Positions 19,211-28,957 are shown, counted from the stretch's first letter. The stretch: DNA of 43,835 nt from Candidatus Zixiibacteriota bacterium (GCA_014730175.1 WJIR01000255.1:1-43835), one strand, 5' to 3'. Program-made: numbers and translations. Notes: generated by a model not told the origin, from the letters alone.

Positions 19211-22200
19211 TCATTGTTCCTCTTCAATGGGCGTTGCCGCCGCCGCTTTAAGCATAGCATCCAGTTGCTTTCGGTCGTACTCCACAGGCATGGTGACCAC
19301 GCCGATACGGAGATATTTGGCGAAAAACGGTTGATCCATATCGATAGACGGGTTGATATTTCCATGTTTTATTTTCATAGATAGGCTTTTCGGTTGGTAA
19401 CTGATATCCAGAAACAACAGCCTTCTATCCATCAGTTTGCGTGTTTCCGCAATACTGATATCGCTTCCGGTGGGATCAAGGAAATCCAGAAGTTTCTTAG
19501 TTGCTCTGGGACCGATTTTGGTGATATTCACCTGCCCCTCAAGCTCGAAATCCGTTTCGGGGTCGACAATCCCTCTTCCAACCAATGAAAGATCACCGCT
19601 GATATCCGCCCTTTCAGATACTTTATCGCTTCCAGCCAGACGATCGAAATTTATTCCGGAAGCCTGAATGTTGGCAGCATATCTCAAACTATCCATCTCC
19701 ATAACCTCCGCGGCGAAATCCAGACTCCGTAAATCCAGATAGAAATCACCCAGCAGATTTCCACCGTATATGTCGGAATAGAGCCTATGTCCTATTATCT
19801 GCCCCTGATTGATTTCCAAAATCATGCTAAAATCATCGATGTGTATTCTCCCCGCGGTCAATCTGCGGAACTTTATGTTCCCCTCCGATCCGATCCTCCT
19901 GAAATACTTATCCTGCTCATAGTTCAGGATATTCAATTCCGGAAAGTAATCCACATCACCGAGTAATCGCATATTCGCCAGCGAAATAGATTGCTCAAAA
20001 GGTACAGAGCCTGAGATGGATTGTATAGTGAAAAACTCCGGCGATATTACGGAAAGGAGTATCGGATTAAAATATCCGCGCAGATTCATCAGGCTGTCAT
20101 CCATGGTGATCTCCATTGAACCGTCAAACCTGCCGGTCATCCCCACTCCTTTCATCACCTCGATAGTATCTGCCGCGCGGAATTCCATATTGCTGCTTAA
20201 AGTCATAGTTGGATTGTCACTCACAAGATAACTGCCCCGCGCATTCAGCTTTAGTTTGTGAGAATTTATATTGAGCGATGCATCGTTCCAGGTAATGGTG
20301 GAATCATAATATCCGAAAAATGTCTCGCCGGAAATATCCCCCAACGGCAGGAGAAGCGTATCTTCCAATGCCAACTGCTCGGAGTTAAACTGCGATCTAC
20401 CACGAAACCTATTCTCTGCATAGGTGAAATCGGTTTTCAGTTCCGTATTGTTAGCTGCAAAGGCATATAACTCCACCGATAACGTATCGATTACCGATTT
20501 CAAATTCCCTTCGGCTTTTGTCTCCGATTCGCCCTCTTCATTCATGACAGCTTCAATATCCAGGTCCATTGAACTTTCGCCGGTGAATTCAACCGCTCCC
20601 AGGGAATCCCTCAGCTCGGTTGGTATGAAATCCTCCAGGAGGTGATGATAAACAGTAGCATCAAGCTCAGTATTAATCTTCGTAATTTCGCCGATAGTCA
20701 GCTCTCCGCTGCCGGTGCAAGTAAAATACTCCTCGGAATCCAGACTAAAATTCAACAAATTATAGCTCAAGAAATCCTCGCTGTAATTGATATCTGCACC
20801 AAGGTTAAACACCATCTCAGGTATGAAAAGGTTATCTTCCTCGAGCTGCAGCATGACTTCAGTTATCGAAGCCTGCCCGGTTACGTTTATTCTATCTTTC
20901 AGGGAAGAAGCATGCATATTGATCGACCATTTACCATCATACTCCATATAAGGAATAGCGCTCAATTGCGCTTCCGGTAAGGATATTGATAAATCGATCG
21001 TCCCTTGCGGAGGGATTCCATTGTTTATCTCTATATTGCCGGTGAGAGTGTCTCCGAAAAGTCCATTTAGTGATACCTGCCCGTGTACCATTACCGGCTG
21101 ATAAAGCGAGTCCAGCGCACCATCGAATTCCATGCTGGTGGATGGTATCACCACGGTGGTAGTTTCATCGAGCGCATAGAAAATCGAATCGGTATCGCCT
21201 GTCATATCGAAGTCATAACCCGCATCCATTCCGAACAGATCGCCTTTGAAATTCGAAGACAGGTTTAAGTTGCGCAGCTCAATTCCGTACTCCGAACTCG
21301 CCAGATTAATATCCTCCAATGTAATCTCCCCGGTAGTATTCATTCCCGGGAATTCCGGACCGCTGTTAAGTTGTACATTTCTGGCATTTATCCGTCCGCT
21401 TAACGCTATTCCCAGCATTAGAGACTCAATAAGCGGCTGAAATTCTGAGAAATCTATTTGTGCCGATGAAACGGATAACTCCATAGGAAACATCGTGTCG
21501 CTTTCGGTGATTCTCATGCTGAAATCAGCATGTAGCAATTCGTTCCCGTTTAGTACGGTTTCGATAGAGGAGATCGCCAATTCCCCCGTGTTTATACTGT
21601 AACTGACACCGGATCTATAAAGGAATTCGGATTGGTAATCATAGCCGTAAGCGGAAATACGAATCGGTTTCAATTCAGAAAAGATGGTTCCTTCGATTTC
21701 ATTGTCCGGGGATATTTCCAGGGAAACATCGAGATTCAGATTGGCAACTGCAGAAAACTCACCAAGCGTATCGGAATAGGAGTAAGCGAAATCTATTCCA
21801 TCCGGTTCGGATGAATAAATTTTCATCTTCCCTGAAACCGAGTCAATCTCCGCAATCTCCATATCCGAAACGGTTAGATATAACCCGTCGAGGAAAATGC
21901 TCTGCGCGCCTGTTAAAGATATTGATGCTTTATTGATATTGAAATCCCTTAATTCGACGGTTATCGGTAGTTCTGTTGCCGCGGTCGTGTCTGTGGTGAC
22001 GTCAACGAGGGTCGTATCTTCGGTCATTTTTATCCAGGAGAGGTCTAATTCGCCATCAGGCTTTGTCTTGAGGTTCACAACGGGATTATCAAGAGTCACA
22101 CCGGTTATCCGTAACTCTTTGGAGAGAATCTTACTAAGGCTGTAGTCGACTACGATATTACTGCACCCCAAAAGAGTATCATCGCTGTCAATAACGTAGA

Positions 22201-22432
22201 CGCTATCCAAAGCTATTGAGGAAAAAACACTGATATTCAGATCCGCTATTTTTAACTCCGCATCCAGATAATCCGATGCCATGCCCATCGCCATCTCGCG
22301 AAGCTTTTCATCATCAAAATAAAGACGCAATCCGATACTCAGGATTACAATAGCAACGATGAAGGCTAAACCCGAAATAAGTAGAATTTTCAATACCTTT
22401 TTGGGCAATGATTGAGAACTACGCATTTCCAT
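19211..22432 (-). CDS. AsmA/YdbH-like envelope protein, putative lipid-transfer bridge
   Basis: About 1073 residues from ATG 22432. GTG 22450 and ATG 22426 are alternative starts, and GTG 22450 would overlap a predicted -10 box. One N-terminal membrane helix (VLKILLISGLAFIVAIVILSIGL) is followed by the AsmA-family opening YLDAELKIADLNISVFSSIALDSVYV. Nearly 900 residues of alternating beta-strand then follow, with the repeat-beta-groove look of AsmA, TamB and YdbH. The C-terminus (DISGDLSLVGRGIVD...VNITKIG...DRRLLFLDISYQPKSLSMKIKHG) is typical of YdbH-type ends. E. coli YdbH, TamB and YhdP are redundant carriers of phospholipid between inner and outer membrane. The adjacent DUF1318 gene makes YdbH the best relative. 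The tie to a giant TPR/CHAT-like protein is unusual. Homology is by pattern, so the exact subfamily is uncertain. Confidence 0.8.
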   Translation of the reverse strand: MEMRSSQSLPKKVLKILLISGLAFIVAIVILSIGLRLYFDDEKLREMAMGMASDYLDAELKIADLNISVFSSIALDSVYVIDSDDTLLGCSNIVVDYSLSKILSKELRITGVTLDNPVVNLKTKPDGELDLSWIKMTEDTTLVDVTTDTTAATELPITVELRDFNINKASISLTGAQSIFLDGLYLTVSDMEIAEIDSVSGKMKIYSSEPDGIDFAYSYSDTLGEFSAVANLNLDVSLEISPDNEIEGTIFSELKPIRISAYGYDYQSEFLYRSGVSYSINTGELAISSIETVLNGNELLHADFSMRITESDTMFPMELSVSSAQIDFSEFQPLIESLMLGIALSGRINARNVQLNSGPEFPGMNTTGEITLEDINLASSEYGIELRNLNLSSNFKGDLFGMDAGYDFDMTGDTDSIFYALDETTTVVIPSTSMEFDGALDSLYQPVMVHGQVSLNGLFGDTLTGNIEINNGIPPQGTIDLSISLPEAQLSAIPYMEYDGKWSINMHASSLKDRINVTGQASITEVMLQLEEDNLFIPEMVFNLGADINYSEDFLSYNLLNFSLDSEEYFTCTGSGELTIGEITKINTELDATVYHHLLEDFIPTELRDSLGAVEFTGESSMDLDIEAVMNEEGESETKAEGNLKSVIDTLSVELYAFAANNTELKTDFTYAENRFRGRSQFNSEQLALEDTLLLPLGDISGETFFGYYDSTITWNDASLNINSHKLKLNARGSYLVSDNPTMTLSSNMEFRAADTIEVMKGVGMTGRFDGSMEITMDDSLMNLRGYFNPILLSVISPEFFTIQSISGSVPFEQSISLANMRLLGDVDYFPELNILNYEQDKYFRRIGSEGNIKFRRLTAGRIHIDDFSMILEINQGQIIGHRLYSDIYGGNLLGDFYLDLRSLDFAAEVMEMDSLRYAANIQASGINFDRLAGSDKVSERADISGDLSLVGRGIVDPETDFELEGQVNITKIGPRATKKLLDFLDPTGSDISIAETRKLMDRRLLFLDISYQPKSLSMKIKHGNINPSIDMDQPFFAKYLRIGVVTMPVEYDRKQLDAMLKAAAATPIEEEQ

Positions 22433-22440
22433 CAGGCTAA

Positions 22441-22469
22441 AGATAACCACCCCAAAATATGAATGTCAA
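22441..22469 (-). promoter_or_regulatory. Possible promoter of the YdbH-like/DUF1318/giant operon
   Basis: On the minus strand TTGACA (complement of 22464-22469) and TTATCT (complement of 22441-22446) are 17 bases apart. The -35 box is a perfect consensus and the -10 matches 4 of 6. Transcription would begin near 22434, next to ATG 22432, giving a leaderless or nearly leaderless mRNA. This speaks against the upstream GTG start at 22450. Confidence 0.45.
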
Positions 22470-22641
22470 TTACTATCGGGTTAATAATCAACCAATGGCA
22501 GAGAATTTGTCGAAAATCCAAGGATTTCAACTCGGTTTGATGATAAAGTATGATAGGAATTCAGATCCCCCGGACTTCAGCCCTCGTAACATCTTAAATG
22601 GCAGCATGATGCAAGACGGATAAAACCCATCGTTATTAAAA

Positions 22642-23481
22642 TCAGTAATCCTCCCCGCGCTTGTCCGCCTCCGCAAGGCTAAAAGCGGGGGCTGGATTAC
22701 CGTAACAATAAAGACATCCATGCGGACATGAATACCATTGACCGATGTCATACGACTTTATACAATTGCAGTATTCTCTCTGGGAACGATCTTTGGACCG
22801 AGAAGCCGGTAGTTGAAGCGGGTGAATTGACTTTAGAATCTGCGAATCAATACAACCCCGGTTTGTCAAATTTGGTGAAACACAGCAGCTTAATAGTATA
22901 TTCCTTTCCCATGTCATTTTAGACAATCCATCACGGATAAACTCTTCCGCTTCCTGTTTGTAGTGGTCGTGAAATCTCAGCCCATGTTTTTTTAAGCGTA
23001 ATTCAGCTTTTTTGTAGTCTTGGGCAATCGATGTGATAAACCTGCTTATACGATTAGACCTCATATTCTCCAATATTTCGATTGCTGTTTTTTCTGTTAT
23101 ATTTGAAACTTCATAAGTTTTCTCAGGGTTAATAATATGTATTAGCGGGTCATAACGAATTGCGATATGCTCAGCGGTCTTCAAGCGTTCGACCAATGCT
23201 GGCAGCATTTTAAACATGTCATCTAAGTTGGGAACATTCGGCTCTAAAATGGAACCGCCTAAACCGGTTAGCGTAAGTAGTAGATAAATGTTATCGAATC
23301 TTCCCAGCTCCCGATTCAGTTGGTCGTTCGTAAGAATGTTTAAAGGATTTTTCGTCCACAGAACAATGGTGTGGATATCTTCCGGCTCTAATTTCGACAG
23401 TGATTGACAAAGATAGTCAGGATAATGCGCAACTAAATCGCATCGGCGGCTGGCTGAGATTACATTTCGATATTTTCGCAT
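22642..23481 (-). CDS. DUF1848 family protein, radical-SAM-like
   Basis: A 279-residue protein of the DUF1848 family. The opening VISASRRCDLVAHYPDYL corresponds to the family's ISASRRTDIPAFY motif. VLWTKNP, LLLTLTG and YDPLIHI in the first half are also characteristic. The C-terminal signature is CNCIKSYDIGQWYSCPHGCLYCYGN, given here only as its Cys pattern: C-x-C, then C-x3-C-x2-C. This resembles a radical SAM cluster site placed at the C-terminus. Function is not established. The gene is transcribed alone, divergent from the metalloprotease, and has only a weak SD. Canonical CxxxCxxC SAM binding at the end of the chain would be unusual, so whether it uses SAM is open. Confidence 0.88.
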   Translation of the reverse strand: MRKYRNVISASRRCDLVAHYPDYLCQSLSKLEPEDIHTIVLWTKNPLNILTNDQLNRELGRFDNIYLLLTLTGLGGSILEPNVPNLDDMFKMLPALVERLKTAEHIAIRYDPLIHIINPEKTYEVSNITEKTAIEILENMRSNRISRFITSIAQDYKKAELRLKKHGLRFHDHYKQEAEEFIRDGLSKMTWERNILLSCCVSPNLTNRGCIDSQILKSIHPLQLPASRSKDRSQREYCNCIKSYDIGQWYSCPHGCLYCYGNPAPAFSLAEADKRGEDY

Positions 23482-23522
23482 TCAATGTCGCTAATTGAAG
23501 GTAACTGTCATCAGTTTCGCAC

Positions 23523-23550
23523 TTGCTAATTTAGGAAATTTTATTATAAT
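23523..23550 (+). promoter_or_regulatory. Sigma70-type promoter of the metalloprotease gene
   Basis: TTGCTA at 23523-23528 and a perfect TATAAT at 23545-23550 are 16 bases apart. The predicted transcript starts near 23557. It would exclude the in-frame ATG at 23495 and fits the GTG start at 23594, which has AGGAG 6-7 bases upstream. Confidence 0.6.
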
Positions 23551-23593
23551 TGGAAAAGAAATTATTAATCCCATCCATAACAAGGAGAAAATC

Positions 23594-26500
23594 GTGTACA
23601 AAAAGATTCTGCTTTCCTTATTGATGATTTTGTTGATATCATCACACTCCTACAGTTTTGCACCAAAGGACGGCACAGACTATTCAATTGATCTTACAGG
23701 AACGGATATGCCGATACCGGATAATCCTGAAATTCAGACAATGATCCGGAATTCCTCTAACTGGGAGAATTTTGTCAGAAACAATGGGGATTGGAAGGTG
23801 ACCTTCGATGAGATATCGCAAGTCCCCGAGAACGCTTTCGGACACCCCATTTCCTTAGAGGGCGTCGGATTTGTTAATGCTAACAACATAGAAGATGTTT
23901 CACTTACCTATGCTGAGTATCTTTCTGATGTTACCGGAACATCTGCTGATGATTTAGGGCTGGGAAAAGCCAACCTGCTTGGTTTTAAATGGTTTGTAAC
24001 TCTTGATCAGTATTACCAGGATGTCCCGGTATATGATCGCCGACTGCGATTGAGAATAACCGATGACGGCAATCTGTTTTTCTTCGGATCTTCAACCATC
24101 CCGGATTTATCGGTCAATGTAACACCGTCATTGTCGGAAAAGGAAGCGCTCTCCATAGGCGTCTCAGGCATCGGTTACGATGAACAACGAGACAGTTATG
24201 AAAACAAAGGGCTCTGGATACTGCCGATAATTCAGGCCGATAAATATGTCGGGAAGCTCTGCTACAGGTTCCTGGTAAATGTTAAAGATCCGAGAGGCAG
24301 ATACGAGATATTCGTTGATGCCCATTCCGGCAGAACGCTTCTCCGCTTTGATACCATCCGTTATGTGGATATAACCGGTACCGTTAGCGGAATGATACAG
24401 CACGACACACCATTCGATGAATGGGTAGAAGAACCGTTTAAAGACCTGCGGGTTACGGTTAACGGCACCGATGATGCGATTACCGATGAAAACGGCGATT
24501 TTGTAATTCCGTGGGGCGGTACCGAACCGGTTGATCTGGAAGCGGAACTCAAGGGTCCTTTCAGCCGAGTCCTTAATCAGGCGGGCGCTGATGCCAGAAT
24601 TGATGAAGAAGTAACTCCCGGGGATGACATTATTTTAGTCTGGGATGATGATAACTCTCATCCGGCGGAAAGGGATGGATTCTATCACCATATTATTTCC
24701 CACAGCGAGATTAAGATAATCGATCCCGGATTGACATCCCTGGATTACGACATGTACTGCAGGGTTAACATCAATGACGCATGCAATGCATATTATGATT
24801 ACAACGGTATAAATTTCTATATTGCCGCCGGAGGCTGTTCCAATACGGCACAGATAGCCGATGTGGTATATCATGAATATGGTCACGGGGTCACCCACAG
24901 AACTTATGAGCCTTACAGTCCCAACGGCGCGCAGCATGAGGGATGGTCGGACTACTACGCAGCCACCATCACCGATCAGCCGCTCATAGGACGCGGGTTT
25001 TATTCCAACAATCCCAACAGCTATCTGCGGACCTGCGATAACGACAATCGCTACCCCGAGGATTGGATCGGACAGGTTCATCACGATGGTATGATTATGT
25101 CCGGCGCTTTGTGGCATTTACGCCAGGATCTCAATGATCGGGTGCTGGTTGATTCCCTGTTCCATTATGCTCGTTACGGGTATTCCACCAATTACGAAGA
25201 TTACTTTTATGATGTATTGGTAGTGGATGATGATGATGGCAATCTGGAGAATGGCACCCCCCACGCCGCGGAGATTTATTATAACTTCGGTAACCGGCAC
25301 GGCATAGGCCCCGGCGTTTATGTGGAAGTAACGCATACGCCGCTTCAGGATAGCGAAGATACCCAGAATCCTATACCGGTAGATGCCGAATTCTTCGGTA
25401 TATTCGATCTTAATCCGGACTCGATAATCTGCTTCTATGATAACGGTTCAGGTTTCGTACCGTTGACCATGACCCACACCGAAGCGGATACTTACTACAC
25501 TGAGATACCGGCTCAGAATTCGGGAACGACAGTCAACTATTACCTGCTTGGTGTTGATGAAATCGGAGTGCGCGGACTTGCTCCGGATAACGCTCCGGAT
25601 GAAACCTACAGTTTCTATGTCGGTCCCGATGTTATTCCGCCGGCATTCGAGCTGATTTCCGCTCCGGATGAGACTATCGACCTGTTCGGACCTTACGGTC
25701 CTTTCGTTATCACGGCTACCGACGTGAATGATATAGATCCGAATTCGGTTTATATTCATTACAAAATCAATGACGGGAGCGAGCAGGAACCGGTTCTGAT
25801 GCTTCAGACCGGTAATCCCGACGAATACCTCGCTGATATTGATACCGGTCAGCAATTGGAAATGGGCGATGTTATCAACTTTTATTTCACTGCTACCGAT
25901 ATGGCGAATGATCCCAATGATGGACGTTTCCCGGACGAGGGCTTTTTCACGCTGACGATGACCCGCGATGAACTGGTCGATGGTTTCGAGAACGGCACGG
26001 ACAAATGGGATCTCGGTACCGGTTGGGTGCTTGACGAAACTCAACATTACGAGGGCGACTTCTCCATTACCGACAGTGAGGATAATTACGGCAACAACGA
26101 GAACAACCCGTTGACGTTGCTCGATGGTTATAACATGACGCCTTTTGAACATGGAAGTATCAGCTTCATGTACAAAGCCGTGCTGCTGGAAGGCGATTAC
26201 TGCGCGGTTGAGGTTACCGATGACGGCGGTAATACTTTTACCGAACTGGGAAGGATCACCGGTGTAAACAACTGGCAGCAGGGACAGTATTCGCTTGATG
26301 AATTCGTTGGCGTCGGTAATGAAAACGTGCAGTTAGTATTCCGAATGGTAACCGACGAGGAAGGCACATCGTTTGGAGTATTCATCGACAATGTCCGTAT
26401 CTCGACTTTCCCGGTAGCGGATGTAGACGATGAAGATAATATTAATACTCCAAAACGATTCGCATTGGATCAGAACTACCCGAATCCTTTCAATCCGGCA

Positions 26501-26731
26501 ACTTCGATATCATACAGCCTGGACAGACAGGACAAGGTATCTTTGGAGATATATAACATCTTGGGACAGAAGGTGCGCACATTTGATGAAGGAATCAAAT
26601 CGGTCGGTTCGCACCTGATATTCTGGGATGGAAGCGACGAAAACGGTAAAGCGGTGGCATCCGGTGTGTATTTCTATCGCCTGCAGGCAGGTGAAAGAAC
26701 GGCAACCAAGCGGATGCTGTTGTTGAAGTAA
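23594..26731 (+). CDS. Secreted thermolysin/fungalysin-like metalloprotease with sorting tail
   Basis: 1045 residues from GTG 23594, chosen because AGGAG precedes it, a good promoter lies just upstream, and it puts the signal peptide (KKILLSLLMILLISSHSYS) at the N-terminus. Residues ~60-270 look like an FTP/PepSY-type inhibitory propeptide. The zinc site is HEYGHGVTH (427-435) with the third ligand in EGWSDYYAA (Glu449), a gluzincin pattern as in families M4 and M36. GNLENGTPHAAEIYYNFGNRHG closes the peptidase domain. Ig-like and jelly-roll-like domains follow. Residues ~955-1045 form a type IX-like sorting tail (RFALDQNYPNPFNP, LEIYNILGQKV, ASGVYFYRL, KRMLLLK). The protein is probably secreted or surface-bound and degrades protein outside the cell. 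Exact peptidase family remains open. Confidence 0.93.
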   Translation: MYKKILLSLLMILLISSHSYSFAPKDGTDYSIDLTGTDMPIPDNPEIQTMIRNSSNWENFVRNNGDWKVTFDEISQVPENAFGHPISLEGVGFVNANNIEDVSLTYAEYLSDVTGTSADDLGLGKANLLGFKWFVTLDQYYQDVPVYDRRLRLRITDDGNLFFFGSSTIPDLSVNVTPSLSEKEALSIGVSGIGYDEQRDSYENKGLWILPIIQADKYVGKLCYRFLVNVKDPRGRYEIFVDAHSGRTLLRFDTIRYVDITGTVSGMIQHDTPFDEWVEEPFKDLRVTVNGTDDAITDENGDFVIPWGGTEPVDLEAELKGPFSRVLNQAGADARIDEEVTPGDDIILVWDDDNSHPAERDGFYHHIISHSEIKIIDPGLTSLDYDMYCRVNINDACNAYYDYNGINFYIAAGGCSNTAQIADVVYHEYGHGVTHRTYEPYSPNGAQHEGWSDYYAATITDQPLIGRGFYSNNPNSYLRTCDNDNRYPEDWIGQVHHDGMIMSGALWHLRQDLNDRVLVDSLFHYARYGYSTNYEDYFYDVLVVDDDDGNLENGTPHAAEIYYNFGNRHGIGPGVYVEVTHTPLQDSEDTQNPIPVDAEFFGIFDLNPDSIICFYDNGSGFVPLTMTHTEADTYYTEIPAQNSGTTVNYYLLGVDEIGVRGLAPDNAPDETYSFYVGPDVIPPAFELISAPDETIDLFGPYGPFVITATDVNDIDPNSVYIHYKINDGSEQEPVLMLQTGNPDEYLADIDTGQQLEMGDVINFYFTATDMANDPNDGRFPDEGFFTLTMTRDELVDGFENGTDKWDLGTGWVLDETQHYEGDFSITDSEDNYGNNENNPLTLLDGYNMTPFEHGSISFMYKAVLLEGDYCAVEVTDDGGNTFTELGRITGVNNWQQGQYSLDEFVGVGNENVQLVFRMVTDEEGTSFGVFIDNVRISTFPVADVDDEDNINTPKRFALDQNYPNPFNPATSISYSLDRQDKVSLEIYNILGQKVRTFDEGIKSVGSHLIFWDGSDENGKAVASGVYFYRLQAGERTATKRMLLLK

Positions 26732-26740
26732 ACTACGTAG

Positions 26741-26913
26741 CCGAAGGCGTATCCTTCGGGGACATATCGTGCGCGGCAGACCTCCCGGCCTGTCGCGCTA
26801 TTGGGGATTGTCCCGCCGCTTTCTATCATGCGGTTTCCGATATCATCGGGACCACATCAGATAGCCTCGTGGGTCAGGTTCCGGAGTTCGGCGATAGCCG
26901 AATGGAGAAACCC
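26741..26913. repeat. Intergenic hairpin repeats between two convergent secreted-protein genes
   Basis: A hairpin CCGAAGG-CGTAT-CCTTCGG lies at 26741-26759, 9 bases after the protease stop. The composite element with GTTCCGG, then TTCGGC-GATA-GCCGAA, then TGGAGAAACCC lies at 26878-26913. Its central hairpin is identical to the copy near 43660. Neither is followed by a run of T, so a role as terminator is possible but not shown. Confidence 0.8.
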
Positions 26914-26938
26914 AACATGTTTACTAACGACAAGATAG

Positions 26939-28957
26939 CTATTTTAAAAGCGTCATCCGTCCGGTTATAACCTCATCGCCAAAAGTAAGCTTATATAAAT
27001 ATACCCCGCTGGAATGTTCGGATGCATCCCAACTGCAAGTATGTTTACCCAATTCCCTGAATCCTTCGACAATCGTTGCCACCTTTTGACCCAGTAAGTT
27101 GAACACCTCCAGAGAGATATCTCCATCGGTACGTAAGTTAAGGCTGATTCGAGTCGTGGAATTAAATGGGTTTGGGTGAATATTAACAAGACGGTTCGAC
27201 GACTTAACCTCCACGCTTCTTCCAAAAGTTTGCGGTATCGCTTCTACAATCAGACTACTTGGGAAATAATCGTGCTTATAGTAATCACTTTGAGCATCCT
27301 CGGTAATAAAAAAAGGTTCCATCCAGGTTTTCCCATTATTAAAACTAATTAGGTCGATAATTTCATAATTCTGGCTATGAGTCCAAAAGGAATTCGTGGA
27401 TACGAGAAAATCGGTGTCTGCCGATGTCACAGCGCATTGCTGAGCTCCTGACCAACCGAGCGGAACATTGTATCTCTGATTCCAAATATTAGAAGGCCGC
27501 CCTTTTAAAATGCTAATATCTCCAAGCAGGTACTTAGTGCCACAATCCGACCCATGACAGATGCCTACAATTGCGAATGGTCCATGTTCATCTTCGCCCA
27601 TATCAATATCCGCATACATGGATGGTACCTCGGATATGGCATCGGTTATCGGCGTCCAGTTAGTACCGCCATCATATGAAGAAGTCATCTCCAGATACCA
27701 GTTTTTAAATCCAGAGCATTTAACCTTATATGTCTCCCAGCATACAAGTATAACGCTGTCTTTTGCAGTAATGCGAGGTGTCTTCAATAATTGGGAATCG
27801 CTACATTGAACACGCATCCTTTGCGACCAGATTCCGTTTTGATAAATGCCGCAGACAACAGCTCTATCATCTTCGCACCAAACTGAATACACCTTGCCAT
27901 TATCCAATGTGGTAAAATCGGGATAACTGCAATTCGCTTCCGGATCGGACACCGAACTACCCCCTCCCTTTTGGGGTAACCAACGCTCTATCTCCGGATT
28001 TTTCAACCATTCATATCTTATTTTGGAAGTGCGTGCATGAGGAGCTTTAAGACCCAGTAAATGAGCGAATGTATGTGCGAAATCAGTTTGATATACAGCA
28101 TCGTCCACAACCAGACCGTTGCGGAAATCGGGTCCCCATAACAGTCCAGCGACATGACGGCAACCGTCACAATCGCATCCGTGACCGGCGATACCATTAT
28201 TCACTCCATCGGTATGTCTTCCGTGATCGCTGGTGATGAGGACATTGGTTTTATTCCGGTACTTGGGATGATTAGGAATGTAATCATTCAGAATTACCCA
28301 TGTGATAGAATCAACGATTTCGATTTTCCTATTATACTCGATAATTCCCGAATCGGGATTCTCCGGATCAATTTTATGTCCGTAAGTGTCGACCTTGTGA
28401 AAATCAACATAGAACATATCCGGTTGATACTCATCCAGTACAGGTTTAATAACCTGTTCCCAAAGTTCTTCATCAGGCATTTCCAATATCTTCCGCGCCG
28501 CATGGATTGAAACGGACGGATCCGAATCGGGGTAATCGGGATGACGGCTGTATCCCCAAGACCAATCATTAGCGCAGTTTCCGAATACCCAGCTCAATAC
28601 GCTATCCTGCGGCGATCCCCCTCTTTCCCTAACCAATGTTTCCATAAGCGATGGAAGGTAATGAATAGCATAAGAAGATCCCATCTGCGAAAAGTGGTTG
28701 GGGCAATACTGGGGATTACCCGTGTGGATGTTGGCATGCCCCGGGCTTGTAAAAGTATGCCAGGCATTATTCAGATTCGTGAAGAATATCCCCTGTTGGG
28801 ATAAGGAATCCACCAGGAATTTCGGGATGGAGTCGTCAATGGCGTCATATCTCATCCCATCCCAGTTAATGATAAATAAATTCTCGCCCTCATAAGCCCA
28901 CGTAGATGAGTAACACAGGATCAGAATGAGAAAGCTAATCAGTATTGATTTCTTCAT
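26939..28957 (-). CDS. Secreted alkaline-phosphatase-superfamily hydrolase with sorting tail
   Basis: 672 residues. The start ATG 28957 has GGAGG about 7 bases upstream. A signal peptide covers residues 1-21. Residues ~25-320 are an alkaline phosphatase/phosphodiesterase fold: IINWDG with metal ligand Asp33, the nucleophile region TFTSPGHANIHTG with probable Thr70, DFHKVDTYGH with Asp190 and His194, and SDHGRH with Asp244 and His245. An unusual Cys-rich insert HGCDCDGCRH follows. Residues ~340-580 look like sialidase/BNR-type beta-propeller blades (TSSYDGGTNWTPITD, SFNNGKTWMEPF). The end is a sorting tail (NIHPNPFNSTTRIS, LEVFNLLGQKV, SGVYLYKL, GRMTLLK). Probably a surface phosphomonoesterase or phosphodiesterase, with unknown substrate. 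Its start overlaps the upstream 168-residue gene by 23 bases. Confidence 0.88.
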   Translation of the reverse strand: MKKSILISFLILILCYSSTWAYEGENLFIINWDGMRYDAIDDSIPKFLVDSLSQQGIFFTNLNNAWHTFTSPGHANIHTGNPQYCPNHFSQMGSSYAIHYLPSLMETLVRERGGSPQDSVLSWVFGNCANDWSWGYSRHPDYPDSDPSVSIHAARKILEMPDEELWEQVIKPVLDEYQPDMFYVDFHKVDTYGHKIDPENPDSGIIEYNRKIEIVDSITWVILNDYIPNHPKYRNKTNVLITSDHGRHTDGVNNGIAGHGCDCDGCRHVAGLLWGPDFRNGLVVDDAVYQTDFAHTFAHLLGLKAPHARTSKIRYEWLKNPEIERWLPQKGGGSSVSDPEANCSYPDFTTLDNGKVYSVWCEDDRAVVCGIYQNGIWSQRMRVQCSDSQLLKTPRITAKDSVILVCWETYKVKCSGFKNWYLEMTSSYDGGTNWTPITDAISEVPSMYADIDMGEDEHGPFAIVGICHGSDCGTKYLLGDISILKGRPSNIWNQRYNVPLGWSGAQQCAVTSADTDFLVSTNSFWTHSQNYEIIDLISFNNGKTWMEPFFITEDAQSDYYKHDYFPSSLIVEAIPQTFGRSVEVKSSNRLVNIHPNPFNSTTRISLNLRTDGDISLEVFNLLGQKVATIVEGFRELGKHTCSWDASEHSSGVYLYKLTFGDEVITGRMTLLK

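Noticed and set aside
19200-19365. Upstream start for the DUF1318 gene
   Set aside because: It would overlap the YdbH-like gene by over 150 bases and hide the lipoprotein signal. ATG 19200 has a good SD.
23495-23593. Upstream ATG start for the metalloprotease
   Set aside because: It precedes the predicted promoter and puts 33 extra residues before the signal peptide. GTG 23594 has an SD.
25448-26152. Minus-strand frame of 234 codons
   Set aside because: It mirrors the metalloprotease reading frame. The plus-strand protein has clear domains and the sorting tail, while the minus product shows none.
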